Source: Leptodactylus fallax (lineage: Eukaryota > Chordata > Amphibia > Anura > Leptodactylidae). From it: DNA of 64,000 nucleotides. Below, in pieces: positions 1 through 11,776 of this stretch (positions are counted from its first letter, which is position 1; every line of letters starts with the position of its first letter). The stretch is from positions 276,001 to 340,000 of the forward strand of contig CAMRHE010000462.1 of the NCBI GenBank assembly GCA_947044405.1, in the 5' to 3' direction. Made by a program: the position numbers and the translations under genes. The notes beneath the pieces were generated by a model. The model worked only from the letters and a program-made list of their open reading frames with translations. It had not been told where the DNA came from and searched no databases.

Positions 1-1098
1 GCCTTGTGAAGGTAAAGACTTTGCTGCAAGTTATTTCCCAGGTTGCAGACTGTAAACTTCACTTGTAGTCTTGCTGCTAGTGAGATGTGCTAGGGGCACT
101 GACAGAAAGAGGTCACATAAGCCAAATTGGTACCAGATAAGCGTGACTAGAAGAAAATTAAGAAATGAAAGACATGTTGCAGATTATGCACGTAGAACAT
201 GTATGAAATGATGGACACAGACTACTGGTTATTCTTAACAGTTTTACTGGCAGAACTCCAAGTATGGAAAATGTTAGGCAAATAAAAAAGATTAAGTACA
301 GTAGCAAACAATCCAGGGTACTTGCTGTAGTCTCTAGAGGTAAGCACATCTTCTTGGATTCCCTCTTTCCTGCAGGCCTTTCCAGGTGGGTTTGCCTTGG
401 TTGGCTTCATTGGAAGCTTCTCTTCTGTCTTCCTCACGGACTGAATGCCAACTGTTGTGCCTGCTAACTGCCGTATTCTATATACACTCAATTGACTTCG
501 CTTTCAGACACTTTGTGTGCCCTATTCTCCACCATCACCAGTGCAGCAAATTCATCCTAGTGTACTGGCAGTTGGCTACAGATAGATTTTCCTTGCACAC
601 TTTCTTGCAAAATAGAAACAAAATACGCAACGTATCAATGACAAAATCCAACAGAATCCAAATGTGGATTTGTCACAGATTTATCAGCAAACACTTCTTA
701 CATGTGCATGTAGCCTTAAAGGACCAGTCAGGGTCACAGGTAAGCAAGCAAATCAAACTAACCAAGCCTGGTACACAATGTCCAAACACAGAAAATATCA
801 AGAAACATTGCATTTTTTTTTATTATGACAATAGCCAGTGACAAAATGGGAGCTGGTAAAATTATGCTTGTACACTTATATACACAGCAACACACAGTGC
901 AGATGAAATGGAGTGACTGCCATTCAGTGATAATGTAAATTCTGGCATTCAGGAGTTGGTGAGTACAGTCTGGGGAGATGGATGTTCACAAATTTTATTT
1001 CAAACAGTGATCAGCTGGAGACTTGGGTGTCGGAGCTCCACTGATCTTTATCCTAAGGATACACCATCAGTTATGTAGTCTAGAAAACCCCTTTAGGA
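1..1098. other. Intergenic, nothing recognised
   Basis: Upstream intergenic DNA with short chance open frames only. No splice-flanked conserved coding block, no terminal repeats and no transposase or reverse transcriptase motifs were seen. Confidence 0.4.
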
Positions 1099-1318
1099 TG
1101 AGGCCCCATGTTGCAGAAACGCAGCCTTTTTTGTTGCTTTTTTTTTTTTTTTTTTTTAGCCAAAGTCAAAAGTAGCTTTAGCGGAAAGTATAAGTATAAG
1201 TACTTCCTGTATATTTATATATTCCCCATTCCTTCAGAAGCCACTCTTGGCTTTGGCTCAAGACACTGCAGTAAAATCTGCAACAAAAAAGCTGCATTTA
1301 CGCAACGTGTGGCCTCAG
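1099..1318. repeat. Foldback MITE, family F1, copy 1
   Basis: The left end begins TGAGGCCCCATGTTGCAG and the right end is its approximate reverse complement, finishing ..CAACGTGTGGCCTCA. The inner arms also pair: AGCCAAAGTC near the left, GGCTTTGGCTC near the right. The whole element is therefore an imperfect hairpin of about 220 bp. It has no coding capacity. The same layout recurs near 11.56, 12.83, 13.50 and 45.58 kb, which shows a dispersed family. No clear target duplication was found, so the superfamily is unknown. Confidence 0.7.
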
Positions 1319-2213
1319 CCTTAATAACATCAATTACTTTTTACTGTTTCAGTGCTGATTTTACTATACTTAAACCAACAGCATCAAATAAGCCCAAGGA
1401 AAGTTAAAACCAAAGCAAAGCTCATTGTGCTCTTTCCACTGTAAAGGTCATATGCCCTTATTATTATGCAGGCATTGTCATTTGTGGTTATTCACCACAT
1501 GCAGTAAGCACCAAAGCTACCACAATAACATACTGTATACACAACTAATATTAGATCTTCAATAAAGGAACCTTCCAAAACTTTTCATTTTGAGGTATCT
1601 TTAACCACAAAAACATTTTACATATAATCTGTCTTCCTGTTTGGTGAGAGGTAGGAGTGCATGCATTATTTGCTTTGTAAACTAGATTTCTGAGTGTAGG
1701 AAGTGGAAAATACCACCAGCTACCAAATGGAACTGTTATTTTTAACAAAACAGAAAATATTTTTTGGAAAAGGATACATGTAAGGGGTTTCAGACCCATT
1801 AAGCCCCCATGTTACCTCATTTGCACTGTAAACTACTGGTTTAAGCCAAGTTACTCCACTACCAACACCACCAAAGTCACATATTATTACAGTGTTATGG
1901 CTTGTGTATGTAGCCTTATTACAGCTCACAATTGAAAGCCTAGGCTTATGTACTTTATCTTTGCATGCCTTGGATTTCATACAGAGGATTTTTCTTTTGA
2001 AATAAATATGAATTCATCAAACATTTCTGGCATGCCTCATCACACGCTGTATGTTTTCTGGAAGAATCAGAGCAGCTCCATACACCTAGTATCTAATGGT
2101 TCACATAAGGCAGCACACAAAGCCTACATTGGGTAAACCATGGCTGCAATGAGTGAATATGATTTTATAAGCACTCTTCCATGAGAATGGTTGAGGCTAC
2201 AGTAAGTGAACAA
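1319..2213. other. Intergenic, nothing recognised
   Basis: AT-rich sequence between two repeats. No supported gene, RNA or transposon end was found. Confidence 0.4.
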
Positions 2214-2430
2214 GCTAGGACCAGGGGCGTAAATACTGGGGCAGCAGCGGTAGCGGCTGTCACAGGGCTCAGGACTTCAGGGGGTAACCCCAGCAGTTAA
2301 TGAGCCCTATTTACTTACCGATCCCCGTTCCTGCTCACGGCCGCCTGCGCTTCCCATTCTGTGGAAGCAGAGGTGACAGTGAGCAGGAGCGGGGATAGGT
2401 AAGTAAGGGCGCGGGCCCGCAAACACTGCT

Positions 2431-2474
2431 ATCATTATACTCTGGGGTCTTTTGAGACCCCAGAGTATAATGAT
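2431..2474. repeat. Perfect 20-bp hairpin inside the hAT element
   Basis: The arm at 2431-2450 (ATCATTATACTCTGGGGTCT) is exactly reverse-complemented at 2455-2474, with a 4-nt loop. A second related hairpin lies 250 bp downstream. Confidence 0.9.
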
Positions 2475-2699
2475 CGGAGGCCCAGGGGAGGCGAGGGAAC
2501 ATAAAAAATTTTTTTTTAAAAAACACTGCTACTTACCTCTCCTATGCTCCAGCAGGCTTCGGGCCTCCTTGGTGACTTCCAGGCCGACATTATGCGTCGC
2601 AACGCCGGCCATGACATCTGGTCCAACATTGAAGAAGCGGGGAATGCCAGGGACAGGCAAGTAACACAATTTATGTTTGTATCCTCCCCTGGGTCTCCG

Positions 2700-2744
2700 A
2701 TAATTATACTCTGAGGTCTGAAAAGACCCCAGAGTATAATAATT
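2700..2744. repeat. Second hairpin of the same type in the hAT element
   Basis: The left arm AATTATACTCTGAGGTCT pairs with AGACCCCAGAGTATAATAATT across a short AAA loop with one mismatch. It uses the same core (TATACTCTG.GGTCT) as the hairpin at 2431, so the two look like an internal duplication. Confidence 0.85.
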
Positions 2745-2925
2745 GTTCATGGGTGGTCCACAATGGGGCATAGTACTGTGTGCAGGGGCCACTGTTGGGC
2801 ATAATAGTGGCCACTACAGCGCATAATACTGTGTGCAGGAATGAGGTTTCTGCGGGGGGGGGGGGCATCATGTCAAATGTTCAACTTGGGGCCCAGCCAT
2901 TCCTAGTTACACCACTGGCTAGGAC

Positions 2926-3540
2926 ACTCACTCTAAAAAGGTACAAAACGTGCAGTGCGATGCCTCTGGCACAATCTGATACACTACCTGTCTATTCTAC
3001 ACTGACAGTATAATATATTGTACTGCATAAGCACTGCAATGTATTATGTAAGGGATCAAAAGATCACAAGTTCAAGTCGCCTAGTAATACCATAAAATAG
3101 TGTTAAAAAAAAAAAAAAAAAAAAAAAGTTGAATCATAATAAATCATTAATTCCCCATCCCAGTTGTAAAAAAAATGCAACCCCCCCCCCCTCCCCGACA
3201 TAATACACATATTGAGTACAGATGTCTTGGTAATAACACACACATCACAACTGTAATGTTTTTTTCCCATACGATGAAAAAAGACTCAAAAAACAATATG
3301 AGAATTGACTTTTTTTTGTCTGTTTGCCACAAAAAAGGTAATGTTATAAAAACTATCAAAGTGTCAGGTCTTTCTGCAAAAAAAGTAAAAAAGCCTCCAC
3401 ACAATTCTGTTGACAGAAAATTAATAAAGCTATGGGTCTCAGAAAATGGCAATGCAAAAATATAAAGAAAGAAAGAAAAATGGGTTTTAATTTGCAAAAT
3501 TAGTAAAAGTTTAAAAAAAAAAAAAAAAAAAAAAAAACAC
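2926..3540. other. A-rich low-complexity sequence, probably an old repeat
   Basis: Contains poly-A runs at about 3104-3127 and 3513-3537 and a C-tract at about 3181-3190. The base composition resembles dispersed amphibian repeats, but no ends or coding motifs allow classification. Confidence 0.35.
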
Positions 3541-3542
3541 TA

Positions 3543-4468
<926 letters not shown>

Positions 4469-4470
4469 TA

Positions 4471-7296
4471 TATATTTGTTATCAATGCAATACTTTATAA
4501 ACAGAGAATCAATTTATCAGGTTATTTAAGCAGCATGATGGATGGCACAAAATTTGTAGCCTAAAAATACTGTGGTGGAGTTGCTGTTTTTTTTCATTCC
4601 TTCCCAGAAAGAGTTAAAGGGGTTATCCAGTGTTAGGAACCGCTCAGGTAGATGCTTTGAAACAGGGACACAAAGGCTGGATCACACTCAAGTCAGGTAT
4701 TTATTTAGATTCAGGTGCATAACAAGTTTGCCTTTGCAAAGGCACAAACAAAAAAACAAAACCTTCTCAGCTGAGAACTACCTACTACAACAAATGTTCA
4801 CTATATATACAAGAGCCTAGCTGCCAGACTCCCGCTCAGGTTATTCAAACAGGGGTGGCACAGAGTTACCTTATTTGCAGGTTCCGTTACATAGGCCAGT
4901 TTCCTCCATGTAGTGCCACAACCCTTAGTTCTGACACACAACCTATATCAGGCCTTAATTAGTCAGCTGACCTCCCTGCTGTGGGCTTCTACCACACACC
5001 CTTTAACTGCCTGGCTGGAAAATACCTGTTCTCCCAAACCACACCCTTCACTTTCTCACAACAGGTTTAGAAAATATGACTGCTTTCTTCTTGCAAGCAA
5101 ATCAAATGGGACTGAGTTGCAACAGGGCTTTGTGACCAATGGACTTGATATAATTTCCGGAAAAAAGGAAAGTAGCCAAAGCAGCCATGTCTAATCCTGA
5201 ATAACCTCTTTAATAAAAGTTCTTCTTCCCGCAACTTGTTCCACAGAAAAGAACTAACAAACCCTTATACCCACCAGTACAATTCATTCTAGGATCCCAC
5301 TATAGTGCTACATCCAAATATTACAAGACCCATATGCACAAATTCCTAAACTGTCACCAACATAAACTAATTTTGACACAATTGTTGAGCAAGTCAAAAT
5401 AATTTTAGGTTAAACTAACTGCACCAAGATACACCAAAGGTGCACCAAGTTTAGGCCAGAGCCTAGTTGTAACCGCAATATTAAATCTGGGTCATTGCCT
5501 TGTAATGAAATGTTATTTGTTATCTCTCACAGAACAGTTGTTGGTGCCCACCACGCACATGTCTGCAGTGGTATCACAAGACACTAAATACCAGCTTTCG
5601 GTATGAGACTGGCCACGTTCCAGAAATAATCACGATGCTCTATGTAAACAGAAGCTGCCACCTTGCTTCATCTCCATGACTACAGGACAGCACAGTAGCA
5701 GTCTTGGAGCGCTTAGAGAAACGCCAAAGACACGAGATAAACAATAGAAATCACATTGCAGAGAATACTTGTGAATTCACACGGTTTGCAATATACTTAC
5801 CAGTTTCTATTCTGTATACAGATGATATTAAACTATTTGTCAAGGAATGAAAAGTCATACCAACTAGTGCAATGTTGTGTGTCATCCTGAAATTATGTAG
5901 TTCAATATAAAATAAAAAGCCAAACATCTACAAGTCCCCTCTATCTTCCCAACAAGCTATAATAGAGACTTTTACAAGGGGATCAATGTCTAAGACTGGT
6001 TTCACATATCCATTGTACATATTAGAAATATAACACCCAGGAATCCTCATTTCTATGAAACAGATTAACAATAGATATAAAATGAAATAGTACATTGTTA
6101 ACATAGAACCCTATGGGTGATGGATGGCATTGTATGACATCTATCACAAGCTTACATTGAACAAACAGGCTGTGAGTGTATACTTCAAGAACGCAGTGTA
6201 TATTGACAAGCTTGGACTGGCCCAGTGATGAATAGATGAATCCCCGCCTGATCCAGGTGGGTCCCCAACTCACCCTGGAATAACACAGCACACTTATTGT
6301 ACTTCATATAGATACTGATTGTACAGCATTTCAACCAGGCTATCTGTCTGTATAATATACTGGATCGATCACTTAAGAAAATACACTGTTTTTTTCTTTA
6401 TATACTGCAGACACACTGGGCAGCTGATATGATGTGTAAGTGCAAATTCGCCTACCGTGGTCCTTACTCTCAATCAAACTGCAGGGGCCCTATCACCAAT
6501 AATCTAAGAAGTTCCTAGTTCAAGGCAAGAGCCAGGCAGCAGGCTACTCACAGGACCCTGGGCAGAAACAATCAGAGGCAAGGGCTAGGCAACAAGCTAC
6601 TACTGAAAAATAATGGTGATATTTTAGGAAGTAGTGAATATGTGTTAGGTAATATTTGCATGTAACTGGTACCTGAATGTATGAATTTTACTGCAGGGCC
6701 CTAGGCACCCCAGTCTGACACTGTATATAGAGCCATAAAAATACTTGAAATGGTCACTACTTTCAACAAATTTTGTATAAATCAATAGTACAAGCAAATA
6801 TAATAAACTTTTTAAAATATCGTCTTTCTTTCTCCACTTATCTGGATCTTTTCCAGACCCCTTTCTTCCTAAATTGATGTTCATTGTAAATTCTGTTTAA
6901 CCCATCTTGCATGAGTAAGACGGACTGCAGTTCACAAAGGTATAAGATTATATAAAATTCTATGAAGAGGAGAAGGAGAAGAGGAATAAGCAGGAGCTGA
7001 GTGAGAGCGGAGAGACCCCATACAGACAGAGACTGTTGGTGCTAGATACGAAGGTTCACCCATGCCCCAAGTGCTTTATTCACATCAGTACAGGTCAGTA
7101 CTTTCAGTCTCTCTCTAGGATAGCCCTTTCTGTACACAGGGTCTGTACTCTAAGTCCAGAGATGAATTGTCCTCAGAATCCACAAAATGGCACAACACCT
7201 CTCCCAACTTCTCTCGACAATAAATAGCAGCTCACTTCTTTCTGTGTCAGGGATGCAGCACAATTACATAGGATGTATGTAGCAGCTTTGCTTATA
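4471..7296. other. Intergenic, mostly unclassified
   Basis: No gene supported. Around 4618 there is a 'ggggttatccag' motif resembling dispersed amphibian repeats. The rest is mixed-composition sequence without terminal repeats, catalytic motifs or splice-flanked conserved coding. Confidence 0.35.
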
Positions 7297-7298
7297 TA

Positions 7299-8290
7299 CA
7301 GTGGGGAAAAAAAAGTATTTAGTCAGCCACCAATTGTGCAAGTTCTCAACTATGAGATACAAAATGAGAAAACAAATCCAGAAAATTTTAAAGAATTTAT
7401 TTGCAAATTGTGGTGGAAAATAAGTATTTGGTCAATAAAAAAAAAGTTAATCTCAATACTTTGTTATATATCCTTTGTTGGCAATGACAGAGGTCAAACG
7501 TTTTCTGTAAGTCTTCACAAGGTTGGCACACACTGTTGCTGGTATGTTGGCCCATTCCTCCATGCAGATCTCCTCTAGAGCAGTGATGTTTTAGGGCTGT
7601 CGCTGGGCAACACGGACTTTCAACTCCCTCCAAAGGTTTTCTATGGGGTTGAGATCTGGAGACTGGCTAGGACACTCCAGGACCTTGAAATGCTTCTTAC
7701 AAAGCCACTCCTTCGTTGCCCTGGCGGTGTGCTTGGGATCATTGTCATGCTGAAAGACCCAGCCATGTTTCTTCTTCAATGCCCTTGCTGATGGAAGGAG
7801 GTTTGCACTCAAAATATCACGATAAATGGCCCCATTCATTCTTTCATGTACACGGATCAGTCGTCCTGGTCCCTTTGCAGAGAAACAGCCGCAAAGCATG
7901 ATGTTGCCACCCCCATGCTTCACAGTAGGTATGATGTTCTTTGGATGAAACTCAGCATTCACTCTCCTCCAAACACGACGAGTTGTGTTTCTACCAAACA
8001 GTTCTACTTGGTTTCATCTGACCATATGACATACTCCCAATACTCTTCTGGAACATCCAAATGCTCTCTAGCAAACTTCAGACGGGCCTGGATATGTACT
8101 GCCTTAAGCAGGGGGACACGTCTGGCACTGCAGGATCTGAGTCCCTGGCAGTGTAGTGTATTACTGATGGTAGCCTTTGTTACGTTAGTCCTAGCTTTCT
8201 GCAGGTCATTCACTAGGTCCCCCCATGTGGTTCTGGGATTTTTGCTCACCGTTCTTGTGATCATTTTGACCCCACGGGGTGAGATCTTGT
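7299..8290 (-). mobile_element. Tc1-like element, lineage B, copy 1, 5' truncated
   Basis: Starts at a TA (7297-7298) with CAGTGGGGAAAAAAAAGT, the terminal repeat also found on the element at 27967-29572. It runs through the 3' untranslated part and transposase body on the minus strand. Homology stops at about 8289, part-way into the N-terminal region, and about 15 nt later a DIRS terminal repeat begins. The other Tc1 end is missing, so the copy is truncated. Confidence 0.88.
7591..8275 (-). pseudogene. Tc1 transposase fragment, lineage B (DD34E)
   Basis: Reading from high to low coordinate: the end of the HTH region ([18 protein letters not shown]), WSDETK with the first catalytic Asp, then after a frame break [29 protein letters not shown] with the second Asp, and [11 protein letters not shown] with Glu at DD34E spacing. 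Breaks include a frame change between about 7962 and 8004 and an early stop at 7591. In the second-Asp region this copy is intact where the sister copy at 28.3 kb carries a deletion, so it is a useful in-window reference. Confidence 0.88.
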
Positions 8291-8874
8291 ATAACTACCC
8301 ATGTTACCCTATAAGAGGGCAAAGAAACCTCCCCCCTTGTGTTTTTTTCTGTCCTGTCTGGTGGGACAGGTGGAGGGAGGTCTCTTTGGCCTCCCATAGA
8401 GTTCATTCTCTCTTTCATTACTTACTGTTATTGTTGTCTTCTTTCCCTCAGTTGAAAGGAGTTTCTTTTTGGAAGCTTCGGTCCTTGCTGCCTTGTTAGT
8501 CCACACGCCAGAGTTCCGTTGCTCTGCGGGCTTCATCGCGCTTTGCCGCGACCGGAAGTGATGTTGGTCTTTTTTTCTTCCCGGAACCTTTCTTTCGTGC
8601 TGGGTTTCCGGGGACGCAATTTCTCGCCACACCTATGCTGCGGCCTACTTCCGGTACTGCGAAAATTTGAAAAAGGCATATTTTTATATGGATTCTATTG
8701 CGTTTTTATTCCTGTTCTCTTCTTGTGAGCTGCTTTATTGCTGAAGCAGCTCTGCTGCAGAAATTTGAAGGGGAAAGTTTGTGAGGCTTTCCATTCCCCC
8801 CTTTTTCCCCTCTATAAAGCTCCATAGTTCTTTGCAGTGTTGGGCTTGTTCCTCTCTGAGTCCGGCTCCTTATC

Positions 8875-9795
8875 CTTTGGGATTATTTGCCGGCTGCTAA
8901 GCGCTTCTGTCTTTGTCTGATTCTGGATTTTCTTCAAGACGGCTTGGATTCAGGCCTTTCTCCTGCTAGCCTGAAGGTACCAGTTTCAGACTTATCCGCC
9001 TGTTTAGGCAGACGTTTGTCCCAAGATTTCCTTATTGTAGGATTCCTTAAGGGCGCTACCAGACTTAGACCGGTGTGGTCTCAGCCCCGGTTCCCAGTGG
9101 GATCTCTCCACTGTTCTTTCAGGTCTTTGTGGTCCTCCTTATAAGCCTTTGGAAGATATAGATCTTAAATTTCTTGCCTTAAAACCACCTTTCTATTAGC
9201 CATCACTTCAGCCAAAAGGGTGAGTGAGCTCCAGGCTTTTTTCCTCCAAGGAACCTTATATATCCCTTTTTGCGGATAGGTCCAACTTAGGTTTCTTCCA
9301 GGGTTTAACCCTAAGGTGCCTTCCCGCTCCAATATTAATCAATTAATTTCTTTACCTGTGTTCTTTCCTTCCCCTTCCTCTGAAGAGGGGAAAAAACTGC
9401 ACACACTAGATGTTATGAGGTGTGTCCAGATTTACCTCTTATGCACACGGTCCTTTAGGAGTGCGAGAATCTCCTTGTCAACATGTATGGTAGAGACAAA
9501 GGTCTCAAGCCTTCCAAGCTTACCTTGTCTAGGTGGATCATGGAGGCAATCAAAGTCTCTTTTTTTGCTCAGGGGTTAGCTCCACCCGAATTATGTACAG
9601 CCCATTCAACCAGGGCTGTATCGGCCTCTTGGGCTGAGAACCGGTCCTTACCTCTGGATCGGATCTGTGCTGCTGCTTCTTTGTCATCTCACCTAACCTT
9701 TTTGGAACATTATCATCTAGATGTTGGGAGTTCTGTGGCGACTGCCTTTGGTCAGCCAGTCCTAAGTATTGTAGAGCAGGGAAACCCTCCCTAAG
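8875..9795 (+). pseudogene. DIRS tyrosine recombinase, frameshifted
   Basis: The segments translate to DIRS-type recombinase. The N-terminal part (8887-9144) has LDFLQDGLDSGLSPASLKV and GFLKGATRLRP. The middle (about 9190-9235, another frame) has LLAITSAKRVSELQAF, carrying the first catalytic Arg. The C-terminal part (9483-9794) has AHSTRAVSASWA with the HxxR motif at 9603-9614 and EHYHLDVG with the nucleophilic Tyr at 9711-9713. In an intact element this enzyme integrates a circular DNA intermediate. Here at least two frame changes break it, although the catalytic residues themselves survive. Confidence 0.82.
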
Positions 9796-9810
9796 GGAAT
9801 TACTTGCTAT

Positions 9811-9900
9811 ATCCCCATATTGTGCTGCTGTGAGACGTAAGGGAATCGTTGATTATAATGTTAATCTGTTTTCCCTTAGTCCCAACAGCAGCACAAGCTT
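9811..9900. repeat. Probable DIRS internal complementary region
   Basis: GTGCTGCTGTGAGACGTAAG at about 9828 is answered by CTTAGTCCCAACAGCAGCAC at about 9876 in inverted orientation. The position, directly after the recombinase stop and before the right inverted repeat, is that of the DIRS internal complementary region. Confidence 0.6.
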
Positions 9901-9965
9901 CCCTTCCTAAATTTGGAAATTTTTTACTTTATAAATTACACAGGGGGGGAGGTCTCTTTGCCCTC

Positions 9966-10996
9966 TTATAGGGTAACGTAGTCATACTTTGTAGAGCCAC
10001 CTTTTGCTGCGATTACAGCTGGAAGTTGCTTGGTGTATGTCTCTATCAGTTTTGCACATCGAGAGACTGAAATTCTTGCCCATTCTTCCTTGGAAAATAG
10101 CTTGAGCTCAGTGAGTTTGGATGGAGAGCATTTGTGAACAGCAGTTTTCAGCTCTTTCCACAGATTCTCGATTGGATTCAGGTCTGGACTTTGACTTGGC
10201 CATTCTAACACCTGGATACGTTTATTTGTGAACCATTCCATTGTAGATTTTGCTTTATGTTTGGGATCATTGTCTTGTTGGAAGATAAATCTCCGTCCCA
10301 GTCTCAGGTCTTTTGCAGACTCCAACAGGTTTTCTTCTAGAATGGTCCTGTATTTGGCTCCATCCATCTTCCCATCAATTTTAACCATCTTCCCTGTCCC
10401 TGCTGAAGAAAAGCAGGCCCAAACCATAATGCTGCCACCACCATGTTTGACAGTGGGGATGGTGTTCAGGGTGATGAGCTGTGTTGCTTTTACGCCAAAC
10501 ATATCGTTTTGCATTGTGGCCAAAAGTTCTATTTTGGTTTCATCTGACCAGAGCACCTTCTTCCACATGTTTGGTATATCTCCCAGGTGGCTTGTGGCAA
10601 ACTTTGAACAAGACTTTTTATGGATATCTTTGAGAAATGGCTTTCTTCTTGCCACTCTTCCATAAAGGCCAGATTTGTGCAGTGTACGACTGATTGTTGT
10701 CCTATGGACAGACTCTCCCCACCTCAGCTGTAGATCTCTGCAGTTCATCCAGAGTGATCATGGGCCTCTTGGCTGCATCTCTGATCAATCTTCTCCTTGT
10801 TTGAGATGAAAGTTTAGAGGGACGGCCGGGTCTTAGTAGATTTGCAGTGGTCTGATACTCCTTCCATTTCAATATGATCACTTGCACAGTGCTCCTTGGG
10901 ATGTTTAAAGTTTGGGAAATCTTTTTGTATCCAAATCCGGCTTTAATCTTCTCCTCAACAGTATCACGGACCTGCCTGGTGTGTTCCTTGGTCTTT
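9966..10996 (-). pseudogene. Tc1 transposase, lineage C (DD34E), nearly full length but broken
   Basis: The N-terminal part (10702 to about 10995) has TKEHTRQVRDTVEEKIKAG, an HTH, and GRPSKLSSQTRRRLIRD. The catalytic part has [37 protein letters not shown] and [11 protein letters not shown] with 34 residues between the last Asp and Glu. Lesions: the expected start codon reads ATA rather than ATG, and an extra G in a G-run near 10717-10720 shifts the frame between the second HTH and the catalytic domain. The last residues (YDYVTL) come from flanking DIRS sequence. Otherwise this is the most complete coding body in the first 12 kb. Confidence 0.88.
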
Positions 10997-11378
10997 ATGA
11001 TGCTCTCTGCGCTTTAAACAGAACCCTGAGACTATCACAGAGCAGGTGCATTTATACGTAGACTTGATTACACACAGGTGGATTATATTTATCATCATCA
11101 GTCATTTAGGACAACATTGGATCATTCAGAGACCCCGACTCTGGGGGGGGTTTGGGGGGGGGGAAAGGGGGCCGAATAATATTGCACGCCCCACTTTTCA
11201 GTTTTTTATTTTTTACAAAAGTTTAAAATAACCAATAAATTTCGTTCCACTTCACAACTGTGTCCCACTTGTTGTTGATTCTTCACCAAAAAATTAAAAT
11301 TATATATCTTTATGTTTGAAGCCTGAAATGTGGCAAAAGGTTGAAAAGTTCAAGGGGGAATACTTTTGCAAGGCACTG
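9977..11378 (-). mobile_element. Tc1-like element, lineage C, 3' end replaced
   Basis: The 5' terminal repeat is intact on the right: it finishes ..GCAAGGCACTG at 11378 before TA (11379-11380), preceded by the AATACTTTTGCA block. The transposase runs leftward to its last codons (GGSTKY), where sequence passes into the DIRS inverted repeat at 9976, so the other terminal repeat is missing. A G-rich run lies at 11143-11171. Confidence 0.88.
11143..11171. repeat. G-rich tract
   Basis: Two runs of G (seven and ten) separated by TTT, followed by AAAGGGGG. It lies in the 5' untranslated part of the lineage C Tc1 and could form a G-quadruplex on the + strand. Confidence 0.6.
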
Positions 11379-11560
11379 TATTTATCAATAGAAGTCCGCA
11401 ATTTTTCTGTATACATTTATGACACAATTTACTATATAATACTATACTATACTATACTATACAATATTTATGAACAGAATGCGCTAGAGAGAACAGAAAA
11501 ATACAACTGGCTCGACACTTTTGAAAAATGTGCACCAGAATGGGCGTGGTTAAAAGTGTC

Positions 11561-11776
11561 TAAGGCTCCACGTTGTGGAAACGCATCTTTTTTATTGCAA
11601 ATTATGCTACAGTTTTTTGAGCCAAAGCCAAGAATTCCTACAAAAGGAATGGGAAATATATAGGAAGTTGTTATACTTCTACCTTTTGCTCAATCCACTC
11701 CTGGCTTTGGCTCGAAAAAAAAACCGCAGAAAAATATGCAACAAAAACAGCTGCATTTCTACAACGTGGGGCCTCA
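11561..11776. repeat. Foldback MITE, family F1, copy 2
   Basis: Ends read AAGGCTCCACGTTGTGG and CAACGTGGGGCCTCA, with inner complementary arms around TTGAGCCAAAGCC and GGCTTTGGCTCGA. Same architecture and length as the copy at 1099. Confidence 0.75.

Larger units (their letters stand above)
2214..2925. mobile_element. Non-autonomous hAT-type DNA transposon with 8-bp TSD
   Basis: The element proper is 2222-2917. Its left end reads CAGGGGCGTAAATA and its right end is the imperfect inverse, CAGTGGTGTAACTA on the opposite strand. The termini match the CAG.GG start typical of hAT elements. The flanking octamer GCTAGGAC occurs at 2214-2221 and again at 2918-2925, a perfect 8-bp target-site duplication, which is the hAT hallmark. 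No transposase frame is present, so it would have depended on a partner element. The interior is GC-rich and contains two similar hairpins. Confidence 0.85.
8303..9976 (+). mobile_element. DIRS-type tyrosine-recombinase retrotransposon fragment
   Basis: Inverted repeats bracket the block: 8308-8341 (GTTACCCTATAAGAGGGC then AAAGAAACC and a C-run) and 9944-9976 (its inverse, ending TATAGGGTAAC). Between them lie a tyrosine recombinase on the + strand and, at 9811-9900, a partly self-complementary block placed where DIRS elements keep their internal complementary region. Gag and RT/RNase H are absent, so this is an internally deleted copy. The internal complementary block does not match the visible outer ends, suggesting the true termini are lost. 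It is flanked directly by two different truncated Tc1 elements. Confidence 0.75.

Noticed and set aside
386..841. 151-codon + strand frame near the left edge
   Set aside because: No domain, no splice or promoter evidence, and low-complexity composition. Expected by chance in this length of DNA.
7846..8499. 217-codon + strand frame
   Set aside because: Antisense shadow of the lineage B Tc1 transposase that then crosses into the DIRS inverted repeat.
8875..9795. Phage or bacterial integrase, suggesting contamination
   Set aside because: The HSTR..EHYHLD motifs, flanking inverted repeats and internal complementary block fit a DIRS retrotransposon, and the flanks are vertebrate-type Tc1 elements.
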